Below are positions 47,066 through 56,113 of a stretch of DNA of 64,000 bases, in pieces. The stretch is taken from assembly GCF_026262505.1 (NCBI RefSeq), contig NW_026529259.1:124001-188000 (forward strand), in the 5' to 3' direction. The translations under genes and the position numbers were made by a program. The notes beneath the pieces are model-generated. The model was not told where the DNA came from, did no database searches, and saw only the letters and a list, made by a program, of their open reading frames with translations. This stretch comes from Trichomonas vaginalis G3. Lineage: Eukaryota > Parabasalia > Trichomonadida > Trichomonadidae. Numbering within the stretch: position 1 is the stretch's first letter; every line of letters starts with the position of its first letter.

Positions 47066-47398
47066 TTATGTAGAATGGTTGACCAGAGAAGTGAAGAGAC
47101 CCTTGAGAATTTGGTTCATTCTTGGGAAAGGGTTCTCTCTGTTTGGAAGTAGTATCCAAGGACGCTTGGCAAAGAACTTTATAATGGCTTCCTTCTTTGC
47201 TTGCTTTATGTCGTCGTAGGCTGTCCCGTCTGGTATTTGAATTGGAATTCCAGTCGAAGTCTCGAGATTCAAGGCAGCCCTTCCCGTTATCCAACCGTTA
47301 ACAAGCTTGCCTTTTACATTCTGTCTGAGGAAGTCTTTAACAAGCTCGTTAATTTCAATTAGGTAAATTGCCTCGTCGGTAGGTTCGACCTCGACCAT
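47066..47398 (-). CDS. Unknown 110-residue protein (DEAIYLIE family)
   Basis: ATG at 47398 right after a tandem repeat. Begins MVEVEPTDEAIYLIEINELV, middle GWITGRAALNLETSTGIPIQ, then AYDDIKQAKKEAIIKFFAKR. It is less AT-rich than its neighbours (many GGC, GTC, CTC codons), which suggests a different origin. Two truncated 5' copies lie in A (20851 and 22547), each also preceded by a tandem repeat of different sequence. It may be a transferred gene or part of a mobile cassette. Family not recognised. Another frame continues past its stop to 47034, so the C-terminus may be altered. Confidence 0.5.
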   Translation of the reverse strand: MVEVEPTDEAIYLIEINELVKDFLRQNVKGKLVNGWITGRAALNLETSTGIPIQIPDGTAYDDIKQAKKEAIIKFFAKRPWILLPNRENPFPRMNQILKGLFTSLVNHST

Positions 47399-47675
47399 TG
47401 CTACTGTCAGAAAAAGTACTGGTACTGTCAGAAAAAGTACTGCTACTGTCAGTAAAAGTACTGCTACTGTCAGTAAAAGTACTGCTAGGAGCAGAAAAAC
47501 TACTGCTACTGTCAGTAAAAAGGAAAATTTGAGAGGGTTTTCGACGATAAAGTACTGCTACTGTCAGAAAAAGTACTGCTACTGTCAGAAAAAGTACTGC
47601 TACTGTCAGAAAAAGTACTGCTACTGTCAGAAAAAGTACTGCTACTGTCAGTAAAAGTACTGCTAGTAGCAGAGA
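47399..47675 (+). repeat. 21-bp tandem repeat (TACTGTCAGAAAAAGTACTGC)
   Basis: About twelve units, some with AGTAAAAG, interrupted near 47515-47550 by a unique 35-bp segment. AGTACT and CAGTA..TACTG make each unit partly palindromic. It lies between two divergent genes (47398 and 47710) and has the same relation to the DEAIYLIE gene as the unrelated repeats in A. Confidence 0.9.
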
Positions 47676-47709
47676 TTTTTATCGTTGTGGTCCGACAGGA
47701 CACAAACGA

Positions 47710-48114
47710 ATGTCCGACGTCCCACCAACCGAGTCCATTCCCAAACCAGAGGAACCTAAAGAACCACAACAGTCTCCTCAGCAACCTCAGTTCCAGCAAG
47801 TACCTCCGAATTACTACCAATTTCCACCTCAAGGTTACTACCCACCACAAGGCTTCCCGAACTACCCTCCTCAGCCTATGCCTTACTTCCCCAACCCTTG
47901 GTTGTTCCAGCAAGCTCCACCCCAACAATTCCAATTCCAATCTCAGTCCAAGAGAGACCAAGACTTCGAAGAAGGTCTGAACCGCTTACGCAAAGAGTAT
48001 GCTACAGCTCCAATTGAGAGAAAGTTGTTCCCGGACCAAAAATATAATTTAGGTGAAGAGGTGAGATTTCACCTCTTTTTTCACCTGTTTTTTCACCCTC
48101 TTGAATTTTCATGA
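47710..48114 (+). CDS. Pro/Gln/Tyr-rich protein, end formed by a spacer module
   Basis: 134 codons. MSDVPPTESIPKPEEPKEPQ, then a low-complexity Pro/Gln/Tyr/Phe region (FPPQGYYPPQGFPNYPPQPM) and a charged helical part (RDQDFEEGLNRLRKEY). From about residue 112 the reading frame is the palindromic module itself (GEEVRFHLFFHLFFHP), so the true C-terminus has been replaced. A 5' remnant of the gene lies in A at 25475. The base composition is richer in GC than average. Disordered Pro/Gln-rich proteins of this kind can be scaffolds; function unknown. Confidence 0.5.
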   Translation: MSDVPPTESIPKPEEPKEPQQSPQQPQFQQVPPNYYQFPPQGYYPPQGFPNYPPQPMPYFPNPWLFQQAPPQQFQFQSQSKRDQDFEEGLNRLRKEYATAPIERKLFPDQKYNLGEEVRFHLFFHLFFHPLEFS

Positions 48115-48115
48115 A
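48038..48115 (+). repeat. Palindromic spacer module, AGGTGA version
   Basis: AATATAATTTAGGTGAAGAG, core GGTGAGATTTCACC, then two TTTTTTCACC units and TTGAATTTTCATGAATTT. It overlaps the 3' end of the preceding reading frame. Confidence 0.8.
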
Positions 48116-48149
48116 TTTTATATATTAATGTTTTCGTTAAGCCACTTTG

Positions 48150-48450
48150 TGCCGTCAGTCAGTCAGTCAGTCAGTCAGTTTAGGAAAGACTTTAGAAAGT
48201 TGTTGGAAAATAAGTCCTGGGAAGAGTATTATAAGGCATTTTGTGAAGAATATAGCAACCGCCGGAATTCGGACTGTTGCTTTTTATACAAAATTCATGC
48301 AGGAAATTCTTGAGTTTTGGTTGAAAGAATACGGTGGAGCCAAAAGTGGCTCGACCTCAAAACAAGCATTTTATGAGCTTACAAAGGGTGTTATGAATGA
48401 ATTCAAAGGTATTTACATACATCCTGACCTCGTTCATTTTGTTGCTAAAT
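48150..48450 (+). pseudogene. KilA-N gene fragment
   Basis: Pieces of the gene 24784-25446 in several frames: FRKDFRKLLENKSWEEYYKA, CCFLYKIHAG, then a segment not in A (GGAKSGSTSKQAFYELTKGV) and GIYIHPDLVHFVAKFSK. It starts directly after a (CAGT)n tract at 48156-48180. It lacks the KilA-N start and the C-terminus. The changed middle suggests it derives from another KilA-N allele. Confidence 0.65.
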
Positions 48451-48459
48451 TCAGCAAAA

Positions 48460-48533
48460 ATAATGTTTAGGGTAGATGGTTAGATCTAACCCGATTTCTA
48501 ACCCGATTTCTACCCTCTTGAATTTTCATGAAT
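48460..48533 (+). repeat. Palindromic spacer module, GGTTAGA version
   Basis: AATAATGTTTAGGGTAGATG, core GGTTAGATCTAACC, then CGATTTCTAACCCGATTTCT and the usual TTGAATTTTCATGAATTT end. Confidence 0.8.
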
Positions 48534-48604
48534 TTCCTTAAGATAGAAAAAATAAAGTTAGTTTTATTTTTATTTATTTTTTTATTTTGTATGTAAAGAC
48601 AGAT

Positions 48605-49386
48605 ATGTCAACAACAGAGAACACAACAACAATTCAAACAACAGCACCAAACTCGTTAGTCATGAATCCAACATCTATGTTAGTAGAAATGAAAAGCTTC
48701 ATTCCTTCTTCATATACTTTCGAAACAGAAATACAAAGAATAAAGCAGGAACTTTTAACAAGTAATTTAGACTGTAGTGCGAAAGATGAAACAAATGAAC
48801 AGTATCTTTATGAAATGGAGGACCTCATCGACCATTTGCCTAAACTACCTGAAATTCAGCAGCAAAAACTAACTATTCCTGAATTCGACGAAATTGAAGT
48901 CAAAGCAACTGACTCAGTAGAAATAAAGAAGTTCATACGAAAGGTAAATTATGAATTCCTTGGTTTTCATTGCAACCATAAAGTTATGGACAAAGATTGC
49001 GACATGGTATATAAGAACATCTCTGACATATATAAATCTGGGGAGTTTAAGACACACGACAACTTTGTTTCATTAGCTGCAAAATGTGTATGGCAGATAA
49101 GAGATAAAGACAGAAGAGGTAAGGTATGGAATGAACAGATAAAACCAACTGCTTCAGATTTAAAGAAAACTATTGACGCCTTGGTTGTTTTAGCAGGTAA
49201 GGTTTCAGAATATAACGCAAAAACTATCCAACAGCAGAAGATTTCCTTCTATCTGACGTCAAGAAGAAGTATAAAGAAACCTTCGGCATTGTTAAAACAT
49301 TCGATGTACTAAAAGAAGAAATAGAAGCTACAAAACTGTTTAGGATTTCAAATATACATCGTACAATTCATGTAAAACGCTTGTGA
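48605..49386 (+). pseudogene. Unknown cassette protein (B copy), chimeric start and internal deletion
   Basis: Relative of 23704-24618. The leader and first nine codons (MSTTENTTT) are those of the KilA-N gene at 49730, joined to codon 6 of this gene (APNSLVMNPTSM). The body is open to about codon 215. Then ~150 bp containing the CSKC segment is deleted and the frame is lost, ending at 49312, though the original end (HVKRL-like) is still visible up to 49386. It is evidence of recombination through shared leaders. Confidence 0.7.
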
Positions 49387-49387
49387 A

Positions 49388-49645
49388 AAAAAGAGGTGAA
49401 AAATTAGGTGAAAAAAGAGGTGAAATCTCACCTCTTCACCTAAAATATATTTTTATTGAATTCAGCAACAAAATTCTGAGTAAAATAATTTTTAGGGCAT
49501 GTGTCAAACCGTTGAGTTTTCACAAAATTTAAAAAATAACGTTTACCATGTAAAACGTTTATAAAATAACTGGGGTAGAAATGAGGTGAAAAAAGAGGTG
49601 AAATCTCACCTCTTCACCTAAAATATATTTTTATTGAATTCAGCA
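49388..49645 (-). repeat. Two inverted palindromic spacer modules, AGGTGA version
   Basis: 49388-49455 and 49570-49640: GAGGTGAAAAA, core GGTGAAATCTCACC, CTTCACCTAAAATATATTTT. They are almost identical and flank a segment that resembles the end of the preceding gene (CATGTAAAACG), so the unit was duplicated. Confidence 0.8.
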
Positions 49646-49729
49646 ACAAAAATAATGAATTTCATTAGTTAGAAAAATAAAGTTAGTTTTATTTTTATTT
49701 ATTTTTTTATTTTGTATGTAAAGACAGAT

Positions 49730-50569
49730 ATGTCAACAACAGAGAACACAACAACAGTTATAGTCCATGAAGCTATAAATGAAGAATACGAGTGGGTTCA
49801 GTTTAACAAACAACTCCGTCTCATTCGTTCGGTCAAAGACGATATGTACCAAATGCAAAGTATTTTGACAGCATGTTTTGCACCCGACAATAAGAAACCA
49901 CAAGACTGGTTTAGGAACCAAAGCACTATTGAACTATTAAATGAAGCTGAAAATTCGACTACGAGAAATCCCGTAGTCGCAAAAACTCGAGTGGGAGAAA
50001 AACCCCAGTCGCCAAAACTCTATGAAAATCGTGAAAAATTGCCAAACGGTTTGAGAGGATATTATGTACATAGACTTCTTGTAAATGCTGTTGCAATGTG
50101 GGCTTCGCCTCGTTATGCTTGGTATATTTACAGACTTCTTGACGAAATTCATAGACAAGAACGTGAAGAGATGGAAAACAAGCTTGAAGCAAAAGACAAA
50201 AGCATACAGAAAAGAATACCACGTTCGGTACCAAAAGGAAAGGAAAAGAACTATAAGTATATGGTTTATACTGAAGAGATGGAAAATGAAGAAGATAAAG
50301 ATATGGTTATGTTGCATTTAGTCAGAAGAAACAACAAAAGCTTTTACGACCTTGCTAAGATTTACAAATCTGACAGAAATTGGTTCTATCGCGAAAACTT
50401 ACCGATTTCAATGACCCCAAATGAAGATGTGAAACAAATAGTTCAAGATACGTTACCTCAAACACACTATGATATGAAAGGTTGTACAATTTTTACCTTC
50501 AAAGAAGACTTACCGCTACTGAAAGAAAAAATAACAGAGTATTTTGACAACTTCAAACAAGTAGGGTAG
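49730..50569 (+). CDS. KilA-N domain protein (B copy), intact
   Basis: 279 residues, homologue of 20925-21764. Residues 1-47 and 140-279 are almost identical to A. Residues ~48-140 differ at many positions (ENSTTRNPVVAKTRVGEKPQ and AVAMWASPRYAWYIYRLLDE against the A versions). The KilA-N signature is clear. The concentration of differences in the DNA-binding half suggests changed specificity or exchange with another allele. The start was chosen at the second ATG as for A. It converges on the packaging ATPase gene with a 15-bp gap; in A a tandem repeat separates them. Confidence 0.78.
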   Translation: MSTTENTTTVIVHEAINEEYEWVQFNKQLRLIRSVKDDMYQMQSILTACFAPDNKKPQDWFRNQSTIELLNEAENSTTRNPVVAKTRVGEKPQSPKLYENREKLPNGLRGYYVHRLLVNAVAMWASPRYAWYIYRLLDEIHRQEREEMENKLEAKDKSIQKRIPRSVPKGKEKNYKYMVYTEEMENEEDKDMVMLHLVRRNNKSFYDLAKIYKSDRNWFYRENLPISMTPNEDVKQIVQDTLPQTHYDMKGCTIFTFKEDLPLLKEKITEYFDNFKQVG

Positions 50570-50584
50570 ATGAACCATTTATTT

Positions 50585-51457
50585 TTATTGACTTTTTACA
50601 ATTTGAACTTTGTTTGCGTAGATATGAATTCTGAAAGAAGTATGAGGGTCTTGTATGACTTTGTACTTCTCCCATAGTTCATGTCTGTCAAACTTACCTG
50701 CCATGGACTCTTTCATAAGTTCCATGAAATCGTCTTCGGACAATCCGGGGAAAAGTATAATGTCAGTAAGTATTCTTTTAACATCCTTACTTAAACTCTT
50801 TGCTGTCTGTACACAAATGACAACTGAAATGTTAAAGTGTCTGAGCTTCTTAAGAATTCGACACATATCTTGTTCTCTGTTCTTTAACAAAGGATGAGAG
50901 GCGAAATCATCTAAGATAAGAAGACATCTATGAGGGTAAGTCTTCCAATCGTAAGATTGCAATTTCTTCGAAATGTATTCTATCTCTTTCTGTTTGTTTC
51001 TGAAGTGTTTCTTCTCTAATATTCTCTGCATTTCCTCATTTGGGTCTTTGAACTTAGAATTTATATACTCATTTATAGCATTATACTTCAAAACTCTTCT
51101 TTGGTACTTCTTTATCCAATCTAACAACTCAGTATCCTTTATACATACTAACTTAGACTTCTTTATAATATCTTTGAACGAATTGACGGTTTGGTCAAAT
51201 TGACCAGAAGTCGAACAAATAACAACTAACTCATAGAATGGGTTCTTCTCATCTAGTTCTTGTTGTTGTGCAGCCATTTTAAGATAAGTGAAAGTCTTAC
51301 CCGACCCAGGTGGTGCAATTAGACCTGTTATACCATTCTGAGCAAATAAGAACTTGTCATGTATAGGTTTTATCTGAGCATTTTCTAACTTCCTCTTGTT
51401 CTTGTTTAAAACATTCTCAAATTTTTTGTCAATGTCAGCAAACTTTTTTTCTAACAT
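50585..51457 (-). CDS. Packaging ATPase (B copy), intact
   Basis: 290 residues, differing from the A copy by only one to three residues in what I compared. Walker A APPGSGKT and Walker B LLILDDFASH are kept. Start at 51457, 36 bp from the divergent gene at 51494, as in A. Its intactness next to a heavily broken helicase region is notable. Confidence 0.88.
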   Translation of the reverse strand: MLEKKFADIDKKFENVLNKNKRKLENAQIKPIHDKFLFAQNGITGLIAPPGSGKTFTYLKMAAQQQELDEKNPFYELVVICSTSGQFDQTVNSFKDIIKKSKLVCIKDTELLDWIKKYQRRVLKYNAINEYINSKFKDPNEEMQRILEKKHFRNKQKEIEYISKKLQSYDWKTYPHRCLLILDDFASHPLLKNREQDMCRILKKLRHFNISVVICVQTAKSLSKDVKRILTDIILFPGLSEDDFMELMKESMAGKFDRHELWEKYKVIQDPHTSFRIHIYANKVQIVKSQ

Positions 51458-51493
51458 ATTTTTAGAAAAATTAAAATTTTTATCTTTTAGAAA

Positions 51494-51946
51494 ATGTCTA
51501 GCGATTTCGCTATCTATATTCGAGACAAGCTTTTTGACAGCAAAACATCTGTCGACCATAAAATCTTACATAGTGTAAGCAAGAAAGGTGAATTTGTTCT
51601 AAAGTTCTGTTTCTGGGAATATGACAAGAACCATAAAACATTACAAAGAGCAGTCTTAAAATTTGTCAATGACAGACTTGTTGACAGAGATGACGCCGAT
51701 TGGAAAGATGAAGTCCAACAAAAGTTCTTAGAATGCAAAGAAGACACATGCGCTGTTCTTGAAGATGAAATAGAAAACAGAATAGATGAGCTATTAAAGT
51801 ACAAAGAACTTTTACATAAATATGGTTGCGCCAAATTTGACATAACTCCACCAGAAAAGAAGAAGAGAGAAAAGAAAGAAAAGAAAGTAGAAGAAGAGAA
51901 GAAAGAACCTGAACCAGTTCCAGAGAAAAAGAAATTTGACATGTAA
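51494..51946 (+). CDS. Lys-rich-tailed small protein (B copy), intact
   Basis: 150 residues, homologue of 19132-19584 with about ten substitutions. The basic block is PEKKKREKKEKKVEEEKKEP and the end is EKKKFDM. Differences keep charge and length, consistent with a maintained gene. Confidence 0.65.
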   Translation: MSSDFAIYIRDKLFDSKTSVDHKILHSVSKKGEFVLKFCFWEYDKNHKTLQRAVLKFVNDRLVDRDDADWKDEVQQKFLECKEDTCAVLEDEIENRIDELLKYKELLHKYGCAKFDITPPEKKKREKKEKKVEEEKKEPEPVPEKKKFDM

Positions 51947-51961
51947 AAATAAAATTTTATT

Positions 51962-52374
51962 TTTAGAACTTTCTGGGTCAATGTCAATGTTCTCTTCCTT
52001 TTAGGAGTAAACACTGGGTTAGACTCTAAAATCTTTTTACCCAATTTACCTTGAACTTCTACAACTTTAGACTCATAATATCATAGTCGTCTGTCTTCTT
52101 TGGTTCATAGGTATAACAGTTTGTATGCTTTGCCTTCTTTAAGGTTTGAGAACCTTCTGTCAAAACTTTCTTGACTGTTAACAAACCTTCTATGTCTAAG
52201 TCTTTCAAATTTTGCACCATTTTTAGTCACAATAGCAAACTTAACTGTTCGATGTTCCAACTTTGCTGAATGAAGACTTTTCAAAATGGTAGAAGTAACA
52301 TTCAAATATGTGAATGGGTCTAGTTCTTCTTTAAGTCCTGACATGTACTTGTTTACTGAGATGAATTTCGTCAT
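51962..52374 (-). pseudogene. SSB-like small protein (B copy), frame broken
   Basis: Homologue of 18696-19115. Starts MTKFISVNKYMSGLKEELDP and then has at least three indels. The acidic tail is present but out of frame (ends near 51962). The open frame stops at 52105. Confidence 0.6.
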
Positions 52375-52407
52375 CTTTTCTATCGGATAAAAATTTTTTT
52401 TTAAAAT

Positions 52408-53645
52408 TTACTCAGAAAAATTTTCTTTGTATATACACCATTCTGAACATCTAAAAGACTTTGACATTTGCCAAGAATGTACGTTTAGAAGCTGCCATTA
52501 ACCATATTCTTGACAATATTGTTTATACGAATCGTACAATGACTTTCATCTAATGACACAAAGTCAGTTTCATCTATGAACAGTTCATATACACTCTGTT
52601 TGCTTCTAACAATGTTTGTCTCTCTTCTGTATGTGGAATTTGTCTTGGATTGAACTTAGAAATATCTAATGTCATGAAATATGAGAACAAGTGGTTGTAA
52701 AAGTCAGATGTCAAAGTTTCTGCTAAGTCGTTCAAAATATTCTGTATCTTGCATATGAGAATCTGACGTTCTGACAACTACATATCTTCTGTCAGACTTT
52801 CTAACTTCATCGGAACAGCATTGTTTGAAACCATAATGAAGTTGCAACATTTTCACAAACTCTTTGGTCTTTATACTTTCTTTCAACAACTCCAACTTTG
52901 TCTGTTATAAGGACTCTTCAAAGCATCTGAGTTTCAAAACTTTTGTTGTATCTATACTTTGAAGTTCATTGCAAACTATAAGTTTCATATTCTCTATTGA
53001 GGAGTTAAACTTGCCACAGATGTTTTCTAAGTTTGTCATATTCGGATTCGAATAACCTTCTAAACAGTTTGCACAAATATCTGTAAAGAAAGTATTCTTA
53101 CCAGTTCCTTGTTTTCCAATTATAATGAGAGCAGTTTCATTTTTTAGCACTTGGATGTTGTAAGATGTTTGCAAACCAACATAAGATATACTCATAAACC
53201 TTTTCGTTTCCATTGCATATAATTTCTTTGACATGGTCTAACCAAGCTTCTATAACATTTTCTTTCCATTCTACTTGTTTCGTATTTATATCCAGTGAAG
53301 ATAGAATAGAAGTTTGGAGAAGGTGTATAGAACTTTATACCACGAACTGAAAAATTCTTCTAACTTTGACAATAAGATATTCCCAAGCATCTAACATCTT
53401 CATTCCAACTTGTACAACTTTTATTTTCTTAAGTTTCTGTCTACATTCTTGTTCTGAAACTATTGTTGCTCTTGGTTTGGTAAAGACAACATCCCATTCT
53501 TTCATGACATAACATTCTGGGGCAGAGTCGACATAAATGACTAAACGTTTCAAATTCTCGAGACTGCTTTGTTATAGTCTCTAAATGGACACATATTTCT
53601 GAAGGCTTGGAAGTCATAAAAATCTGAAACATCTATTCTGTACAT
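52408..53645 (-). pseudogene. SF3 helicase (B copy), many frame breaks
   Basis: Homologue of 17426-18660 with about ten single-base indels. Walker A (GKQGTGKNT) lies in the piece 52905-53234. The ATG at 53645 has the AT-rich promoter motif upstream. The indels are spaced roughly every 100 bp, much denser than in the flanking ATPase gene. Confidence 0.8.
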
Positions 53646-53674
53646 TTTTATAAAAATAAAAAAATATTATTTTT

Positions 53675-54474
53675 TTATTCTTGACTTTGTTGTTCCATTT
53701 GTTGCATTTGTTGTTCTTGAGCTATTTTGTTGTTGAAGTTGTTCTTGTAATACAATACTTTCACCAGTTGCATCTTCCAATTTCGAAACTTTCTGCCGTC
53801 ATTGACAAATACATAGGACATAAAAGTTTTACAGGAACAAAGTTTGCGTCAACTAATGTCAACGTTATACTTGCCAAAGTGTTTGAGTTCACTAAGGTTG
53901 AAAATTCTGCATTCGAATGAACAATAGGCAAACCAGCAGAGAAAGTATTGTTTATACGCATAAGTATCTTTTGGTCATAATAGTTTCTGTCGACATTCGA
54001 ATAACACTTTGAACCTAAGTTTGAAACAATATATAAGATTGGTGTGCTTAATGTCAATGGAATAGACATTCCTTGTATGACACCTTTTCCTGTTATAGGA
54101 AACTGTTGGTAGTAAAAACCAGAAATAAGTTTTGTATTATAGCTCATATCGTTTATAGTAAACTCAGTCGGACATCCAAACATAATGAAACCTGCTCTAG
54201 TTGCAGCACATGTTACACCTGTACTTAAAGTATTAAATAAGTCAACAAAACCTGTTGGTGGTATATCTGAGTAAGTATCTTCAAAGGAGTATTTTTTACC
54301 ATTCACAACAATAAAGTCTTCTGGTGTCAAAAGAGCAAAACAGGCTTTAGTCGTCATTGTGTTTAAGGTTAGTTTACAATATCGTCCTTGAGGACTTTGT
54401 AAGTTTGTTGTTATAGAATTATATGACTCAGGGTTTTTAGTCGTAATAGTATAAACTATTATGTCTTCTGCCAT
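53675..54474 (-). pseudogene. Probable minor capsid protein (B copy), end frame broken
   Basis: The best copy of this gene: open from 54474 for ~237 codons (MAEDIIVYTITTKNPESYNS, then beta-rich). Indels near 53770-53795 shift it out of a Gln-rich tail that is still visible (repeated CAA codons at 53690-53750). An IAQEQQMQQ-like tail is therefore a family feature lost in both A and B. Confidence 0.6.
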
Positions 54475-54478
54475 TTAC

Positions 54479-55055
54479 TTAGCAAATAAACTTTAATGAA
54501 ATGTTGTGGTCGTCAAATATTTTTATAACGTCTGGGAAACTATATTTTAAGTTCAACGTTTCACCTCCTTTCATAACGTATATCTTGTCAATGGCATTAT
54601 ATGAAACACCACAGCAACTAATGTCGGGTTCTATTTCTTTGATGTTTATATCGTCTGCCTCTGTCAAAAGTTTCAATAGTTCTTTCAAAACTTCATGAGG
54701 TGCAATGACATATGAGTTCACTTTACAGGTTGTGTTCGACCAAGTTTAACATTATACTTAAAGCTTGACAAATCTTCTCCTGAGTTTGAAGTTTGTCTTT
54801 CAGTTGTTGGTAGTCGTTTCGAATATCTGCAACAGAACTTAAGTCTCTGCTAACTTCAGGATATGTTGGTTCTTTTACAGGAACAATTGTTATACCATCT
54901 TCGTCTTCGTATGGTTTCCCCATTTCAACATCTCTGTCTTTGACATTGACAATAACACTTTGACTGTTTGTTTGAGTTGGTGAATTTAACTTCACATCTG
55001 CCACCGCCATTAAACCTTTTGAAACACTTACGCTTCTATTTTTCGGAAATGACAT
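54479..55055 (-). pseudogene. Coiled-coil virion-associated-type protein (B copy), broken
   Basis: ATG at 55055 (MSFPKNRSVSVSKGLMAVAD). Open to 54723; a two-base loss (CAACCTGTAAAGTG) then shifts the frame, and the rest is 54479-54721. Homologue of the open frame 63602 in C. Its start is 18 bp from the divergent small gene at 55074. Confidence 0.6.
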
Positions 55056-55073
55056 TTTACTTAGAATAAAAAG

Positions 55074-55493
55074 ATGGACGTATTCGGATATCTCTTCGAA
55101 TTGAAGCAAAACAAGGTTTATACTCACAAACAATACAAATACATTGACAGAATAGTTCTTTACACAAACAATGGAAAATGTTATAGAATAGCAGTCTTTG
55201 CTGAACCTAAATATTTTCATAAAGCAAAGAAAGTTGGTATAACCGAGATGGTGAAAGTTCTTGAAGCAGACAAAAATATAACTTCAAAACTTACAGATAT
55301 TACTAAAGGAAAGTTTATAATACAATATTATGTCAAAACTGGCGTACTGTCAATATTTGACGGAGAGAAGTCAGTTCAAGAACAACTTACTGACCTGCTG
55401 CCAAAATCTGCTCGATGGAAGCTGTCGTTATGCCAATCTGAGGAGCCCCAGGAGTATATAAGAATTTCCGAAAAAGTGACACCCAAAAAGTGA
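55074..55493 (+). CDS. Small conserved gene antisense to capsid (B copy), end replaced
   Basis: 139 codons like 63164-63583 in C up to the truncation point of element B. The last ~14 codons (EYIRISEKVTPKK) come from the sequence beyond the break. It begins MDVFGYLFELKQNKVYTHKQ. Since the capsid gene is gone, its 3' antisense overlap survives only as ~65 bp. Confidence 0.6.
   Translation: MDVFGYLFELKQNKVYTHKQYKYIDRIVLYTNNGKCYRIAVFAEPKYFHKAKKVGITEMVKVLEADKNITSKLTDITKGKFIIQYYVKTGVLSIFDGEKSVQEQLTDLLPKSARWKLSLCQSEEPQEYIRISEKVTPKK
55387..55451 (-). pseudogene. Last ~20 codons of the capsid gene
   Basis: On the minus strand, matches the capsid 3' end in A and C (APQIGITTASIEQILAAGQ then stop). Upstream homology ends at 55451, the break of element B. 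Confidence 0.8.
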
Positions 55494-55564
55494 CACTTTC
55501 AATAGGGAGTAACACTTAAAAAGTGACAATTTAAAATTCACAATAAATAAAAATAATAAATTTT

Positions 55565-56113
55565 TTAGTCTATTAAATTATTCTTTTCTTTGAAATCCTC
55601 TAAAAATTCTTCGAAATGTTCTAAAATATAATCTGGAGAATTATAACAAAATTCATTAATTTCTAACATATACGTATCTAACAATTCATTTGGAATTTCA
55701 AACGATCTTAAATATGTAATTGAATTTTGTATCTTCTCATTTATTTGAGAAAGTTTTTCTTCAGCATTTTCCAATAAAAATCTTAATGGATTCAAATTGG
55801 TTTCTTGATTCTGAACAAAATTTAATACTTGGTATAAACGTGATTGAACTTCTCTTTTCAATTTTGTTTTATAATCTGTCAATCGAGGCTCGCGAATTCT
55901 AATTGAAGGAATAAAACCTGTTTGAAGTAAATCGTTTTTAATACGATAAAAGTAATTGGGTGCAACTTCTTCTAAAAGATTTTTGACAAAAACATCAATT
56001 CTTTGATTTTTAACGCAGCCAAAATCGTGATATTTTATCTTTTTAAATAAAGATTCAGAAACGTTATTCACAACGGTTAATTCATTTGGTCTGGCAGCGG
56101 CTATCCACATCAT
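55565..56113 (-). CDS. Unknown 182-residue protein, start inside a hairpin arm
   Basis: The first ATG is 56113 (MMWIAAARPNELTVVNNVSE); the frame extends upstream only by a TTG. It is rich in charged and aromatic residues, with KKIKYHDFGCVKNQRIDVFV, IRIREPRLTDYKTKLKREVQ and a helical C-terminus (EINEFCYNSPDYILEHFEEF). The start codons lie in a half copy of the hairpin arm GGCTATGATGT, so the 5' end has been joined to the hairpin array. I recognise no family. It could be a gene of the host or of the hairpin-bearing element. Codon use resembles host-type AT-rich coding and is unlike the Maverick genes. Confidence 0.5.
   Translation of the reverse strand: MMWIAAARPNELTVVNNVSESLFKKIKYHDFGCVKNQRIDVFVKNLLEEVAPNYFYRIKNDLLQTGFIPSIRIREPRLTDYKTKLKREVQSRLYQVLNFVQNQETNLNPLRFLLENAEEKLSQINEKIQNSITYLRSFEIPNELLDTYMLEINEFCYNSPDYILEHFEEFLEDFKEKNNLID

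Larger units (their letters stand above)
37055..55451. mobile_element. Maverick element B, inverted and truncated
   Basis: Same gene set as A in the opposite orientation, from methylase (37304) to the small antisense gene (55074). It lacks the core-protein gene and all but ~65 bp of the capsid gene; homology stops at about 55451. The left end has a variant TIR core at 37061-37092 but no poly-T run. AAAAAGTGACAC-type repeats lie just inside the left end (37185-37240) and beyond the right break (55475-55535). That hints that the right break may be an alternative or deleted terminus. Many genes are frame broken, but KilA-N, ATPase, integrase and methylase are open. Confidence 0.85.

Noticed and set aside
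47512-47961. 149-codon open frame, minus strand
   Set aside because: Antisense of the Pro/Gln-rich gene and of the 21-bp repeat; Ser/Thr/Asp cycling is from the repeat.
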